31,237 nucleotides of DNA from Treponema sp. Its GTDB lineage: Bacteria; Spirochaetota; Spirochaetia; Treponematales; Treponemataceae. Location: NCBI GenBank assembly GCA_023231445.1, contig JALNVF010000023.1:1-31237 (forward strand). Direction: 5' to 3'. The translations under genes and the position numbers were made by a program. The notes under the pieces were generated by a model. That model did not search any database and had not been told where the DNA came from. It was given only the letters and a program-made list of their open reading frames with translations. The stretch's first letter is position 1, and every line of letters begins with the position of its first letter. This document shows, one piece after another, positions 24,004 through 31,237 of this stretch.

Positions 24004-26553
24004 TTAATAACTTATCTTCATGCCGACAGAGGGCATGGGGAACCCGATGTTGAAATCGGCATCCTGTCCTGTGTCAGATTCTTTTCCCGTCATCCTGTTC
24101 AGCGATTTATTTGCTTTGGGGCTGTACAGATTGACGAATATATCATTGGCTCCGACATACCATTCCCAGCGTACTTTTGAGTGCCTGTAGTAATTTGATA
24201 CGGAAAGGCGGAGATCGACGGGGCAGGATATCTGCGTACGGAGCGTGTCGCTGTATACGGAACTGCGTGTGTAGCGCTGTACGACGGTATTCGTCCCGTC
24301 TTCATTCGGAATTACCGCGGCGTAAGAGGTGACTCCCCCTTCTTCTTCCATGGGTGTACCGGTAGCGACAGTTGCTTTTACCGTAAGCGTCATGCCGGGG
24401 CGGGGACGCCAGTTGCAGATGAGGTTGACCGTATTAAACCGGTGAAACGACGGATAATACCAGGTGTCAAGCGGATCTCCGCCGCTCGTTTCTTCACTGC
24501 TGTAGTCCTTTGTATACGGGTTCAGAAAGCGTGCATAGACAAACGAGTAGGTTATGTAGCCGTCCAGTTTTTCACCACCTTTTTTCTGAAGCATTGTATC
24601 GAATCCCGCGACATATCCCCGTCCGTCTGTCCTGACAGAATATTTGACATTGCCTGCATCAAGATCGTTCAGGACGATATATAACCGGTTCAAATACTGC
24701 TTGTAATATCCTTCAAGGTTAAAATGCCAGTCACCGGCAAAGTCTATTTCTGTACCTAGAACCTGGAACCACAGTCTGTCGGGCGATACATCGAAATCTT
24801 TTAAACCGTATTTTTTTTCAATTGCATTTGTCTGCATTGAAATCTGAGAAAAAAGACCTGTTCCGGCGGTGAATGCTATTTTATCAAATATGCCCTTATT
24901 CCGGAAAGGCGTATACTGTACGGAAAGGCGGGGATTTACAACAGGATATGTATTGAGTGAATAATCATTATCTGTTGTAGCTACATAACAATGATCAACA
25001 CGGATACCTGCTTCTCCCTGAATCAGGGAAGTATCATTTCCGAACTCCCATAAGCCGAACATTCCTGTCTGGAAAATCCTGTTTCTGTCCGCGGTTACCG
25101 TGTATTCAACGTTGCTGAGTATCGGCGTTTGATATGAAGAAACGGTATTTTCTATCCATGCTTTTGCATTTTCGTCAATATGTGACTGACTTACCAGTTC
25201 CTCTGCGCCGAAAGATATACTGTCCTGTGCGGAGATCTGCGCTGTATCTTCAAGTTTTAACTGGTACTGCTCGAGGCGTACTAAAGATGAGATATCTGTG
25301 GAGAAACCGTTAAGCGTATAGCTTGTCTGTCCGTTGATTTTTCCGTCGTGTGTTCCGTCGTCGTCGTCATGGGCTGTTATAAAATCACTTGTATATGATA
25401 AAGTGCCTTCCGCATCGGATTTATACGTAAAATCCTGCCGGCTCTGATTGTATGAAGCAATCATTTTAACCTGATTCGAATCTGCCGGCAGCCACTCTGC
25501 AATAAGGCCGCTGAAAAAGGCTGTACTGAGCCAGGAAAATGAAGATGTCGTGGTGATAGAATCTTCTGAATCATCTGCATGTATCCCTACACCGTCGGAT
25601 CCGATAAATGAATTAAACGTCAGATGCAGAAAAGGGCTCGGATTATAGTATGCCTTTACATAGCCGTCACGGATAAAGGGCATAGTCGGTATAGTATCTG
25701 CAAGATTCGTAATGCCGAGCGTATCGTACATCAGCGTAAGCGGTTCCAGATAGGTTAGTTTACCGCCGAACAGTACGCCCGCATTCTTTGAAAACGGCAG
25801 CTGTACGAACATATCGCTTGACATGGTGGAAACGCTTGCATCAACGCGTACCTGGTCGCTTTCCGGTGTCTTCGTCGTCACTTCAAGCAGCCCCGACATG
25901 ACGTTCCCGTACCGTGCGGAGAAAATACCGTGCGACATTTTCGCGGATGATACCATAAGCGGATTGAATATGGAATATGCGCCTCCCCAGTGCCACGGAT
26001 TCAGGACGGAGATTCCGTCCATAACTGTTCCCATTTCGGACGCATAGCCGCCGCGTATGGACGGCTGCGCATTAAAGCCGCCTGCATAGCCGATACCGGG
26101 AAGTGTCTTTATTGAAGACATGACGTCTTCAATAAGGCCCGATTCTGCCGTCGTTTTCATTTCCGCATTGTTCATTACCTGCGACACGCCCGGTTTTGCA
26201 TCAGTTTTACCAGGAGCTGCCCGTTCAACGACAAGTTCTTTTCCTTCGACAACTCCGGACATTACAAGTTCTATTTTTACTGTTTTTTCTCCGCTTCTGA
26301 TTACAGCACGCGTATCGTTATACCCCGGAAGCGTTACGAGTATTGTCTCCGTATCCCTTTTTTCGGGAAATGGAATGACGGCAGTACCGCTGCTGTCTGT
26401 CCCGTATGTTTTTTGTGAATCAGCGTCCGTTATTACGGCGCCTTCCAGAGGTATGTCCAGATCATGGTCGAAAACGGTGACCGTCACATCTGCCGCAAAT
26501 ACCTGTGCCGTAATAAAAAGGCAGACAGCTGCTGTTTTAAGTAATTGTTTCAT
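24004..26553 (-). CDS. TonB-dependent outer-membrane receptor
   Basis: The 849-residue receptor has a signal peptide (residues 1-20, ending AQVFA), then a carboxypeptidase-regulatory-like beta-sandwich at 22-100. A plug domain at about 121-220 includes TLPGIGYAGGFNAQPSIRGG and SARYGNVMSGLLEVTTKTP, and a barrel extends to the aromatic C-terminus (VGMKISY). The plug and regulatory-domain pairing is typical of receptors for complex ligands. The specific ligand is not evident. GGAAA (plus-strand complement at 26563-26567) lies 9 nt upstream. It is the first gene of the operon with the lipoprotein, ExbB, two ExbD and TonB, so it comes with its own energy module. Confidence 0.93.
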   Translation of the reverse strand: MKQLLKTAAVCLFITAQVFAADVTVTVFDHDLDIPLEGAVITDADSQKTYGTDSSGTAVIPFPEKRDTETILVTLPGYNDTRAVIRSGEKTVKIELVMSGVVEGKELVVERAAPGKTDAKPGVSQVMNNAEMKTTAESGLIEDVMSSIKTLPGIGYAGGFNAQPSIRGGYASEMGTVMDGISVLNPWHWGGAYSIFNPLMVSSAKMSHGIFSARYGNVMSGLLEVTTKTPESDQVRVDASVSTMSSDMFVQLPFSKNAGVLFGGKLTYLEPLTLMYDTLGITNLADTIPTMPFIRDGYVKAYYNPSPFLHLTFNSFIGSDGVGIHADDSEDSITTTSSFSWLSTAFFSGLIAEWLPADSNQVKMIASYNQSRQDFTYKSDAEGTLSYTSDFITAHDDDDGTHDGKINGQTSYTLNGFSTDISSLVRLEQYQLKLEDTAQISAQDSISFGAEELVSQSHIDENAKAWIENTVSSYQTPILSNVEYTVTADRNRIFQTGMFGLWEFGNDTSLIQGEAGIRVDHCYVATTDNDYSLNTYPVVNPRLSVQYTPFRNKGIFDKIAFTAGTGLFSQISMQTNAIEKKYGLKDFDVSPDRLWFQVLGTEIDFAGDWHFNLEGYYKQYLNRLYIVLNDLDAGNVKYSVRTDGRGYVAGFDTMLQKKGGEKLDGYITYSFVYARFLNPYTKDYSSEETSGGDPLDTWYYPSFHRFNTVNLICNWRPRPGMTLTVKATVATGTPMEEEGGVTSYAAVIPNEDGTNTVVQRYTRSSVYSDTLRTQISCPVDLRLSVSNYYRHSKVRWEWYVGANDIFVNLYSPKANKSLNRMTGKESDTGQDADFNIGFPMPSVGMKISY

Positions 26554-26622
26554 AAAAATTTATTTCCTTTTTTAGTTATCATACTTTACTTTCGTAAACT
26601 GAAGGTAGTACATCTCCTTTTC

Positions 26623-26652
26623 TATATATTCTGAACTTAAAGATTATGTCAA
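26623..26652 (-). promoter_or_regulatory. Promoter of the TonB-dependent uptake operon
   Basis: Read on the minus strand, a perfect TTGACA (complement of 26647-26652) is followed 17-18 bp later by TATATA/ATATAT (26623-26629). It gives a leader of about 65 nt before the receptor start. Elsewhere the gene-free stretch 26554-27022 holds a 30-bp perfect palindrome (26758-26787) and no convincing gene. Confidence 0.65.
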
Positions 26653-26757
26653 ATGTAAAGGCAGGTGCTGCCCCAGGGTCAAGAGAAATAATAGTCAGTA
26701 GTGCGGCAACAGCCTTTATAAAAAGAGCGGGTGAAAATACATATAATCTCCTCTCTG

Positions 26758-26787
26758 TGCTTTATTTCAGATATCTGAAATAAAGCA
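26758..26787. repeat. Perfect 30-bp palindrome upstream of the uptake operon
   Basis: The left half TGCTTTATTTCAGAT (26758-26772) is followed immediately by its exact reverse complement (26773-26787). It lies about 105 bp upstream of the -35 of the receptor promoter. No T-run follows on either strand, so it resembles a dimeric operator more than a terminator. Confidence 0.8.
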
Positions 26788-27022
26788 GGTGTTTAGTAAT
26801 GAACTGCTGATTATAAACAGGTACTGTTTAATCAGCGTATGTATAAGGATGCAGCAGGATATTTTAGAAAAATATAACGAGAATAAAAATATAAAAGAAC
26901 TGCTGAATATTTTTCAGTATAGTATTGCGCCTGTAAATAAAGATAAAAACATCCTCAACGTACACAAGGTTTAACATACATTATGGGTATGTGTAAACAT
27001 ATATCTGTTAAAAATATTTGAC

Positions 27023-27392
27023 TTAAAAGTACATTTGTAATACATCTTCGTCATTGAACGGCAGGTCAAGAGCGAACCGGAAGAGCGGTGCGCTTTCCTG
27101 CCAGTCCCGCATAAGCGTCCCTGTTTCCAGTATCTGCCGGAATTCATCCGGTACCGGAGGATATTCTTCGCCGCTGTTTTTTTTCGTCATTTCCGGCAGC
27201 GGGTATGATGACTTTTCCCTCTGTATCAGTTCGGTATATTTTTCCTGAATCAGAAACTTCAATAAGAGCGTCTTCGAGCGGTATGCCAGGATCCTGATCG
27301 GTAACGGTGACCGTGATATCCTGAGCAAACGCCGCCGTCGTAAGAAACAGCCAGGCTGATGTTGCAGTATAAAAAGACAGCCTCGTATGCAA
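27023..27392 (-). pseudogene. Fused remnant: receptor N-terminus joined out of frame to lipoprotein C-terminus
   Basis: From a TTG start at 27392 (AGGAG complement at 27400-27404, 7 nt away) the first part encodes a signal peptide and QDITVTVTDQDPGIPLEDAL. This matches the regulatory domain of the receptor at 24004-26553 (ADVTVTVFDHDLDIPLEGA). Near 27200 the similarity switches to the C-terminus of the lipoprotein at 23316-23984, in a different frame (EFRQILETGTLMRDWQESAP). About 90 bases of the second part (27060-27154) differ from 23365-23459 at only five positions, while the first part is much more diverged. The structure fits a second receptor-lipoprotein pair that lost everything in between. 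Reading frames break at the join, so no functional product is expected. Confidence 0.8.
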
Positions 27393-27527
27393 TTTTATTC
27401 TCCTCGTGTTTTATGCATACACAGTAGCAGAAAACTTTTCAGTATCTGCATGACAGGAATAAATTGTTATCAAACGGGAATAAATTACAGAATGCCATAA
27501 AAATGCATTTTTATTTTATAGAAAAAA

Positions 27528-28460
27528 ATGGCTGGAAGGGAGTACACGTTGACACATACAGGTAATTGTCTGTACCATTTTAATCCGGTGACACATAGTA
27601 TGAAAAAACTGAAATCTCTTCTATTACTATCTGATTCATCCGCACCCCGGGAGGGATATACGGAAGCCGCAGGATTTACTGCTGCCTCCTTTCTGTATTT
27701 TTTTTCACTGGTCCTGTATACGTGGAGTACTCCCGTGTGGTTCAGCCGTTTTCCCCGTGCGTCTGCGTTCCGGTTCATTCTTGCTGTGGGTGTATACTGT
27801 CTGTGCTGCATGCTGTTTTGCGGACTCAGGTTTGCAGGCATTGTCTGCCGCCTGCCTGCTGCACCGTTCGTCCGTACATTTCTTCTGTCTTTTATTCCCG
27901 TTGTGGTGTTTTCCGTACTTGTGCTTGCAGGAGGAGGGCTTTCACTGCAGCATCTGCAGCTTGTTGTGCGTATGAGCGACATATATGTATGTGCAGGATT
28001 GTGGGCAGGAATATATGCAGCGGAAAAAAAACTTCCCCCTGAGCAGGCTGCTGCCGGTCCGTTCAGCACGTTTTTTCTGTATGGTATGATCCAGACAGCT
28101 GCCGCCCTGATTTCTCTGCTGCCGTATATTCCCGGATTTATTACGGCAGTGTGCCGCACATCTGTGCTGTTTGTGTTTCTCTTTTACGAAATTTTCAGGC
28201 ATCCGTTTTATTCTGAACGGAACAGGAGTACTGCCGGTATGAAAAATGACAGCGGCATCAGCACCGTTGCTGCGCAGTACGGACTGTCCGCCCGGGAAAC
28301 GGAAGTATTTGAGCTGGTCTGCCGCGGCAGAACAAACGAGGAAATTGCTGCCGGGCTTTTTATTTCACTTTCCACCGTAAAAACTCATCTTTCTTCCATA
28401 TTTTTGAAAACCGGGGTACGGAACAGGCTTGAGGCTGCCGCGTTATGCCGGAAAAACTGA
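27528..28460 (+). CDS. Membrane-anchored LuxR-family transcriptional regulator
   Basis: The 310-residue frame has a hydrophobic N-terminal half with about six to seven membrane helices (from about residue 45 to 225). A cytoplasmic linker and a C-terminal LuxR/GerE helix-turn-helix follow at about 245-305: LSARETEVFELVCRGRTNEE, then STVKTHLSSIFLKTGVRNR. Such proteins sense envelope or small-molecule signals and bind DNA directly. The start is uncertain: ATG 27528 lacks a ribosome site, TTG 27549 has AGGGAG 6 nt upstream, and ATG 27600 has GGTGA 8 nt upstream and begins MKKLKSLLLL. The end overlaps the open frame of the next gene, which is probably co-transcribed and may be its target. Confidence 0.82.
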   Translation: MAGREYTLTHTGNCLYHFNPVTHSMKKLKSLLLLSDSSAPREGYTEAAGFTAASFLYFFSLVLYTWSTPVWFSRFPRASAFRFILAVGVYCLCCMLFCGLRFAGIVCRLPAAPFVRTFLLSFIPVVVFSVLVLAGGGLSLQHLQLVVRMSDIYVCAGLWAGIYAAEKKLPPEQAAAGPFSTFFLYGMIQTAAALISLLPYIPGFITAVCRTSVLFVFLFYEIFRHPFYSERNRSTAGMKNDSGISTVAAQYGLSARETEVFELVCRGRTNEEIAAGLFISLSTVKTHLSSIFLKTGVRNRLEAAALCRKN

Positions 28461-28528
28461 AAATCATACTTCCGGCCGATACCGGCACGACAGCGCATAG
28501 AGTATGGTTAGTACATATGGAGGCTCAG

Positions 28529-29764
28529 ATGAAAAATTCTTTGTTGCAGATTTTCCTGTTTTCCTGTATGTTCCTGCTCGCTGCCGGAAGTGTCTGTGTG
28601 TCCTGCGTTTCTGCTCCGGATGCAGGGAATGCAAAACACGATATATCTGTTAATGCAGGAAAGAATATCAACGGTGATATTTTTACGTACAGTGTTTTTT
28701 CAAAAATAAAAAGTGTGCTGCTCGTCGACGAAAAGGACCGCTCAAAAAAGATGGAACTTTCAGCAGATGACTGGAGCTATAATCAGGATACGACCCGGAT
28801 TGTCATAAACAGGCCTGTTCCTTTCAGTTCATACATAGTGTGTGTCCGGGGAGAAGGAGCGTTTCCGTATTCCTATGTCCTGAACGGTATCATTAATCTG
28901 AAGAATATGTATGTCGTGCTTAATGACCGGCTCGCTATAGACGGGTATGATTATACCTTCGATTCCGGAACAAACCGTCTGACGTTCCGCAGCGACATCA
29001 ATATAAACGACTGTAAATGGTATATAACATACGACATGAACGGCGGCAGCGCTGCCTTAAGCGACGGATACTCCGGCGATAAGGATTATGACCGGCTGAG
29101 CTATTTTGAGGCACAGCACCGGAAGCAGTATCTTGATTCGTGGTACGACAGTCAGAATTCATTCTGGTTTTTTTCTGATTCTCCGTCTGAAGGACAGAAA
29201 CCGGCTCTTGTGAAACGTGCTGCAACTCCGGCGGAACTGCAGACCATGAAATCTTTCCCTGTTTCCGTTATGAAAATCAGAATGAAAACGTCAGCTAAAA
29301 AACTTTCCCGTGAACTGGGATATACGATATCGTTTCCCCGGAAAATAACGCTTCCTGAATATAACGCGCAGTACACGACAGATTTTCAGACGATTGAAGA
29401 ATATTCCGAAGCGGGAAAACTTGTAAAAAAACTGTATGTGTTCTACGAGCTTACATCGGAACCGGACAGCAGTCTTCCTTCGCAGCTGGGGCTGTATATT
29501 CTGCCGCCTGAGGTACCTGCAGGGACAGATGCGGACGAATCCGTCCGGGTGATCAGTTCGGATACGGCGGATCTTGGCATTCCCGTATCCAGACTCCGCT
29601 GCTGGGCGCTGTTTTCGGACAGCGGAAATGATTTGGCGGACAAACCCTCCGTGGTCAGTGAAACGCAGTGGTCATGGCATACCCGGAGTGCAGACTATAT
29701 GCTGGAATCGGATTCCGTGTACGAGGCTGTCTGCGGGGCGTTTATCAGGCAGCTTGTAAAGTAA
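28529..29764 (+). CDS. Lipoprotein of unknown function
   Basis: From the ATG at 28529 the protein has 411 residues. GGAGG (28519-28523) lies 5 nt upstream. Longer starts at 28445 or 28517 lack this and would precede the signal peptide. The signal ends in a cysteine-rich stretch, LAAGSVCVSCVSAPD, with C23 or C26 as the acylated residue in a loose spirochaete-type lipobox. The mature part is beta-rich and polar, with YVVLNDRLAIDGYDYTFDSG resembling an X2/Ig-like turn-rich domain near residue 130. I do not recognise the family. It follows the LuxR-type gene closely on the same strand, so the membrane regulator may control it. Confidence 0.72.
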   Translation: MKNSLLQIFLFSCMFLLAAGSVCVSCVSAPDAGNAKHDISVNAGKNINGDIFTYSVFSKIKSVLLVDEKDRSKKMELSADDWSYNQDTTRIVINRPVPFSSYIVCVRGEGAFPYSYVLNGIINLKNMYVVLNDRLAIDGYDYTFDSGTNRLTFRSDININDCKWYITYDMNGGSAALSDGYSGDKDYDRLSYFEAQHRKQYLDSWYDSQNSFWFFSDSPSEGQKPALVKRAATPAELQTMKSFPVSVMKIRMKTSAKKLSRELGYTISFPRKITLPEYNAQYTTDFQTIEEYSEAGKLVKKLYVFYELTSEPDSSLPSQLGLYILPPEVPAGTDADESVRVISSDTADLGIPVSRLRCWALFSDSGNDLADKPSVVSETQWSWHTRSADYMLESDSVYEAVCGAFIRQLVK

Positions 29765-29804
29765 AAACAGAGCACCTCCTGCAGTCTTATACTAATGATA
29801 TGTG

Positions 29805-29833
29805 TTTACAAACTAATAACATTAGTTTATAAC
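29805..29833 (+). promoter_or_regulatory. Promoter with embedded palindromic operator before the TetR gene
   Basis: TTTACA (29805-29810) and TATAAC (29828-29833) are 17 bp apart. The spacer between them is almost entirely the inverted repeat AAACTAAT-AAC-ATTAGTTT (29810-29828). An extra half-site ACTAAT lies at 29791-29796. This is the layout expected for an autorepressed TetR-type gene, where repressor binding blocks polymerase. Confidence 0.7.
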
Positions 29834-29860
29834 AGTATTGTCGTAGTTTAGAGGGCTGAT

Positions 29861-30436
29861 ATGAGTACAAAAAGGGAACTGGATACGCAGACGATTCTTT
29901 CCTCTGCAGTCGAACTGGCAGAAGAAAAGGGGCTTGAAAACGTATCCCTGGTACAGGTTGCGGAAAAACTGGGTATAAAACCGCCGTCCCTGTACAATCA
30001 TGTGAACGGGATGCAGGAGCTTACGGAGGGAATTGCAAAACTGGCTGTCGGCAGGCTGGAGGAAGTTGTGCGGAATGCGGCTGTAGGACGGTCGAAAGAC
30101 GATGCTTTGACCGCTGTTGCTCTGGCATACCGCCGGTTTGCAGGAGAAAATCCTGAACTGTATAAAGCCATTTTAAGGTTCCCTGACTGTCATACTAAAG
30201 ATGTCCGGGAAACGGGTCACGCCATTGTCCGTATTCTGTATCAGATAATGGAACCGTATCAGTACAGTAAAAAAGAAACTATTCACTTTGTCCGCGGGTT
30301 CCGCAGTGCTCTGCACGGCTTTGTTTCACTGGAAGCTGCAGGTTTTTTCAGGGACGGTGAGGCAGCTGTGGACGAAAGTTATAGGAAGCTTGTTTCCCGT
30401 CTTATTTCTACGTTACATACGGAAGAAGGTGCATAA
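29861..30436 (+). CDS. TetR/AcrR-family transcriptional regulator
   Basis: The 191-residue protein has an N-terminal TetR helix-turn-helix at about 9-55: ILSSAVELAEEKGLENVSLV, then VAEKLGIKPPSLYNHVNG with the typical recognition helix. A helical ligand domain follows at about 70-185, of the WHG/TetR_C-like type (FVRGFRSALHGFVSLEAAGFF). AGAGGG about 8 nt before the ATG is the ribosome site. The palindrome at 29810-29828 within its promoter is its likely operator. The exporter gene starts 1 bp after its stop, so the regulator probably controls that exporter together with itself. Confidence 0.92.
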   Translation: MSTKRELDTQTILSSAVELAEEKGLENVSLVQVAEKLGIKPPSLYNHVNGMQELTEGIAKLAVGRLEEVVRNAAVGRSKDDALTAVALAYRRFAGENPELYKAILRFPDCHTKDVRETGHAIVRILYQIMEPYQYSKKETIHFVRGFRSALHGFVSLEAAGFFRDGEAAVDESYRKLVSRLISTLHTEEGA

Positions 30437-30437
30437 T

Positions 30438-31214
30438 ATGTTTCAATATATCGCGCTGCCCATTGCAGGGTTTGTAGTAGGGCTTCTGATTGTTTCTCTT
30501 GGCGGTGGCGGCGGTGCCGTCTATGTGGGAATACTTACTGTTATATTCCATATATCTCCCGGAATAGCAGCGTCTACGTCGCTTGCAACGACTATTCCCA
30601 CTACAGCGGTGGGAACACTGAGCCACTGGAAAGCGGGAAATGTGAACTGGCATTTCGGACTTACGATGCTTGCCGGTGGAGCAGCAGGGGCCGTCATAGG
30701 TTCTCTGTGTTCCGGTTTTCTTCCGGAGAATCTGTACAATAAGGTAACCGGGGCAATTCTGCTGCTTCTTGCCGTGCAGATGCTGGTTTCGCATATAAGG
30801 AAACCCCTGGCACAGAGCTGTGATCAGGGAACCGGTCAGACCTGTAAAAAATCGGGAACAGTAAAGGCTGTCTGTTTCGGACTGCTCGGCGGAATCATGT
30901 CCGGGCTTGTCGGACTCAGCGGCGGCGGGCCGATCATTGCAGGGCTGATGATTCTTGGCTGCCGGGCACTTGAAACGGTGGGGACTTCTGTTCTTGTGTT
31001 GTTCGGCATAGCTGTTACCGGTTTTCTTACGCATCTGGGAATAGGAAACATCGACTGGAAACTTACCGGCCTTCTGAGCGCAGGCACGGTCTGCGGAGCA
31101 TTTGTCGGGCCTCTTCTCCTTAAACGGGCAGACAAAAAAAAGCTGGAAAAAATTCTTCAACCTGTACTTTTTATTATGATTGTTGTCATGGGTGGAATAG
31201 AAGTATTTAAATAA
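30438..31214 (+). CDS. Sulfite exporter TauE/SafE (TSUP) family membrane protein
   Basis: From the ATG at 30438 the protein has 258 residues. The longer frame to 30288 would run inside the TetR gene and was rejected. About eight membrane helices form two homologous halves, each with a glycine-rich motif: LIVSLGGGGGAVYVGIL at about 17-33 and GIMSGLVGLSGGGPIIAGLM at about 155-175. TSUP proteins transport sulfur-containing or organic anions such as sulfite or sulfonates. The actual substrate is unknown. It sits 1 bp after the TetR-type gene in a probable two-gene operon, so its expression is likely induced by the ligand of that regulator. Confidence 0.9.
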   Translation: MFQYIALPIAGFVVGLLIVSLGGGGGAVYVGILTVIFHISPGIAASTSLATTIPTTAVGTLSHWKAGNVNWHFGLTMLAGGAAGAVIGSLCSGFLPENLYNKVTGAILLLLAVQMLVSHIRKPLAQSCDQGTGQTCKKSGTVKAVCFGLLGGIMSGLVGLSGGGPIIAGLMILGCRALETVGTSVLVLFGIAVTGFLTHLGIGNIDWKLTGLLSAGTVCGAFVGPLLLKRADKKKLEKILQPVLFIMIVVMGGIEVFK

Positions 31215-31237
31215 CAGGGCGGGTACGATATGTAATA

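Noticed and set aside
26789..26974. Plus-strand 61-codon frame after the 30-bp palindrome
   Set aside because: It has no ribosome site and low-complexity, A/T-driven composition. No family features were seen.
27485..28159. 224-codon minus-strand frame opposite the LuxR-type gene
   Set aside because: It is an antisense shadow of a gene with clear membrane helices and a helix-turn-helix. Its translation looks random.
30408..31160. 250-codon minus-strand frame opposite the TSUP gene
   Set aside because: It is an antisense shadow. The plus strand encodes a well-formed membrane protein with TSUP motifs.

Overview
The window looks like a chromosomal segment of a Treponema-like, host-associated spirochaete. 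This is an inference. It rests on spirochaete-style lipoprotein signals, many aromatic-terminated outer-membrane barrels, moderate GC, and the mix of PAP2, WYL, HU-like/DUF4469 and TSUP genes. No rRNA, tRNA, integrase or complete IS element was seen.

Layout. Positions 1-3169 hold a plus-strand envelope/transport run: the tail of a small secreted protein, a PAP2 phosphatase, a POTRA-like outer-membrane barrel protein, a second secreted protein homologous to the truncated first one, and an EamA half-transporter that appears internally deleted. A WYL-family regulator (3298-4284) follows. Between it and cas3 lie 491 bp without a gene, holding seven exact-period 23-bp tandem repeats, a terminator-like hairpin and a TATAAT box.

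Positions 4776-13384 are a complete, tightly coupled type I-E CRISPR-Cas operon: cas3, cas8e, cse2, cas7e, cas5e, cas6e, cas1, cas2. An AT-rich leader (13385-13489) and one large array (13490-17305) follow: 61 well-formed 29-bp repeats plus one decayed terminal repeat on a strict 61-bp period. One interval is 98 nt long, six neighbouring repeats share a crRNA-handle variant, and repeat 2 ends in T instead of G. Cas3 is the nuclease-helicase, Cas8e/Cse2/Cas7e/Cas5e/Cas6e form Cascade, and Cas1-Cas2 acquire spacers.

Positions 17332-19855 hold a GNAT acetyltransferase with its own promoter immediately after the array, two small minus-strand remnant-like frames, strong inverted repeats, an HU-like/DUF4469 gene with a perfect terminator, and three tandem 44-bp terminator-like units. 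A MATE exporter follows a roughly 200-nt 5' leader.

Positions 21215-26553 (minus strand) are a TonB-dependent uptake operon: receptor, lipoprotein, ExbB, two ExbD proteins and TonB. Next to it (27023-27392) is a fused, frame-broken remnant of a second receptor-lipoprotein pair. The right end carries a membrane-anchored LuxR-type regulator overlapping or abutting a lipoprotein gene, then a TetR-type regulator with a palindrome inside its own promoter, followed directly by a TSUP-family exporter.
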